A model generated the notes under the pieces. The model was not told where the DNA came from. It searched no databases and saw only the letters and a program-made list of their open reading frames with translations. A stretch of 64,000 nucleotides of DNA from Paenibacillus sp. JJ-223 (GTDB taxonomy: Bacteria; Bacillota; Bacilli; Paenibacillales; Paenibacillaceae): the NCBI RefSeq assembly GCF_927798175.1, contig NZ_CAKMMP010000002.1, positions 248,001-312,000 on the forward strand, given 5' to 3'. The position numbers and the translations under genes are program-made. Below are positions 63,360 through 64,000 of the stretch, in pieces; positions within the stretch are counted from its first letter, which is position 1, and every line of letters begins with the position of its first letter.

Positions 63360-64000
63360 TCAATCGTCTTCCTTATCCCACGTAACCGAGCGGATGTCGC
63401 CGGAGATGGCGTTGACCTGCACCGTAGCTTCACGGCCGTCTTCCAGATCGATGTCTACCAAGTAATAAGCAATGCCGTCGTCGGTGCTGCGCAGTTCGAT
63501 GTCATCGACCTCCCCAGGCACCCTTGCCAAAGCTTTGCGTTCGGCTTCCTTTTCGGTCAAAATGTGAGCCGCACTCTCCCCATCCGACTTCCGATCGGAC
63601 GGCTGCAGTTTTTTCGAGGACAGCACCTTCCCTTCATAAGGGTCGATCGTCAATTCCGCACGACTGTTGTCTGCCGCTTGGACCACGGCCGTGTATACGG
63701 GGCTGCCATCCTTCTCGATCAGTTCCAGCGATTCCAATTGTCCCACGGTCTGATTCGATAGCTCCGTTTTGACCTGCTCCCGGCTTAACAGAGGTTTCTC
63801 CTCCGATCGCTCGCCGGCTTCCAATCGTTTGATGGCTTGCACGGTTCCCGTTACCGCATCCAGCTGAATGTCATACAGTCCCGTTTCGGAGCGAAGCTGT
63901 ATCATATAGGTACGGTCTTTCAGCGTGGAGCTGACGATTTCCCCGGGGTACTGCTTCAGTACCGATTGCGCAGCTGCCTCGGCGGTCAACGTTGCCCGTC
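63360..64000 (-). CDS. PepSY-domain protein (5' truncated by window)
   Basis: The reading frame runs off the right edge, so the signal or membrane anchor lies outside. About 213 residues are visible, with three PepSY modules (LTAEAAAQSVLKQYPGEIVS; LSREQVKTELSNQTVGQLES; LTEKEAERKALARVPGEVDD), each ending near a DA/DPxxGxV motif. It is followed 124 bases downstream by the two-module PepSY gene and ends in the acidic WDKEDD. Confidence 0.85.
   Translation of the reverse strand, partial: RATLTAEAAAQSVLKQYPGEIVSSTLKDRTYMIQLRSETGLYDIQLDAVTGTVQAIKRLEAGERSEEKPLLSREQVKTELSNQTVGQLESLELIEKDGSPVYTAVVQAADNSRAELTIDPYEGKVLSSKKLQPSDRKSDGESAAHILTEKEAERKALARVPGEVDDIELRSTDDGIAYYLVDIDLEDGREATVQVNAISGDIRSVTWDKEDD

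Overview
The window reads as a chromosomal segment of a Paenibacillus-type Firmicute. The evidence is strong AGGAGG-type ribosome binding sites, an estimated GC content in the mid-50s, a cydABCD cluster, SLH-domain surface proteins, B. subtilis-like GntK, ThrC and LspA, many CUT1 sugar ABC importers, and plant-polysaccharide enzymes (pectate lyase, beta-mannooligosaccharide phosphorylases). I see no rRNA, tRNA, CRISPR array, transposase or prophage block. The first and last genes are cut by the window edges.

Layout. 1-3.2 kb: end of a CUT1 sugar importer and gluconokinase. 3.3-8.9 kb: unknown protein, TagO/WecA-type transferase, a divergent LysR/EamA pair, threonine synthase. 9.0-15.1 kb: cydABDC (minus strand) behind Rex/Fnr-like palindromes, then an MFS exporter with an odd winged-helix regulator. 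18-21 kb: a TrpXYZ-type ABC importer with a structured leader. 21.8-23.3 kb: a Cys-rich ArsR/SufR-like regulator and TrhO. 23.7-27.2 kb: a large S-layer protein joining three phage-tail-collar domains to SLH domains. 27.2-30.6 kb: beta-propeller lipoprotein plus PhoPR-type two-component system. 31-36.7 kb: AraC regulator, MATE pump, CUT1 importer. 37-38.6 kb: LspA and a nucleoside hydrolase. 38.7-41.3 kb: a YjfLMC-like operon (DUF350, glutathionylspermidine-synthase family, Ser-rich lipoprotein, unknown) behind a sigma-W-like promoter. 41.5-43.8 kb: an ABC-F ATPase behind a leader peptide and attenuator. 43.9-47.6 kb: small membrane protein, glycosyltransferase, APH-fold kinase, TetR and quinone reductase. 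47.7-56.9 kb: a beta-mannooligosaccharide locus. 57-64 kb: pectate lyase, UPF0316 protein, an ABC exporter pair and two PepSY proteins.

How genes work together. The clearest pathway is the mannan locus. A CUT1 importer would bring in beta-1,4-mannooligosaccharides, an acetyl esterase would remove acetyl groups, and a GH130 phosphorylase would shorten the chains. Cellobiose-2-epimerase would turn mannobiose into mannosylglucose, and a second GH130 would phosphorolyse that to mannose-1-phosphate and glucose, under a local LacI regulator. The most interesting regulatory DNA is the leader-ORF/attenuator in front of the ABC-F gene, the shared palindrome at tetR and its quinone-reductase neighbour (with an apparently leaderless tetR mRNA), and a family of short intergenic repeats near 21.5 and 59.1 kb.
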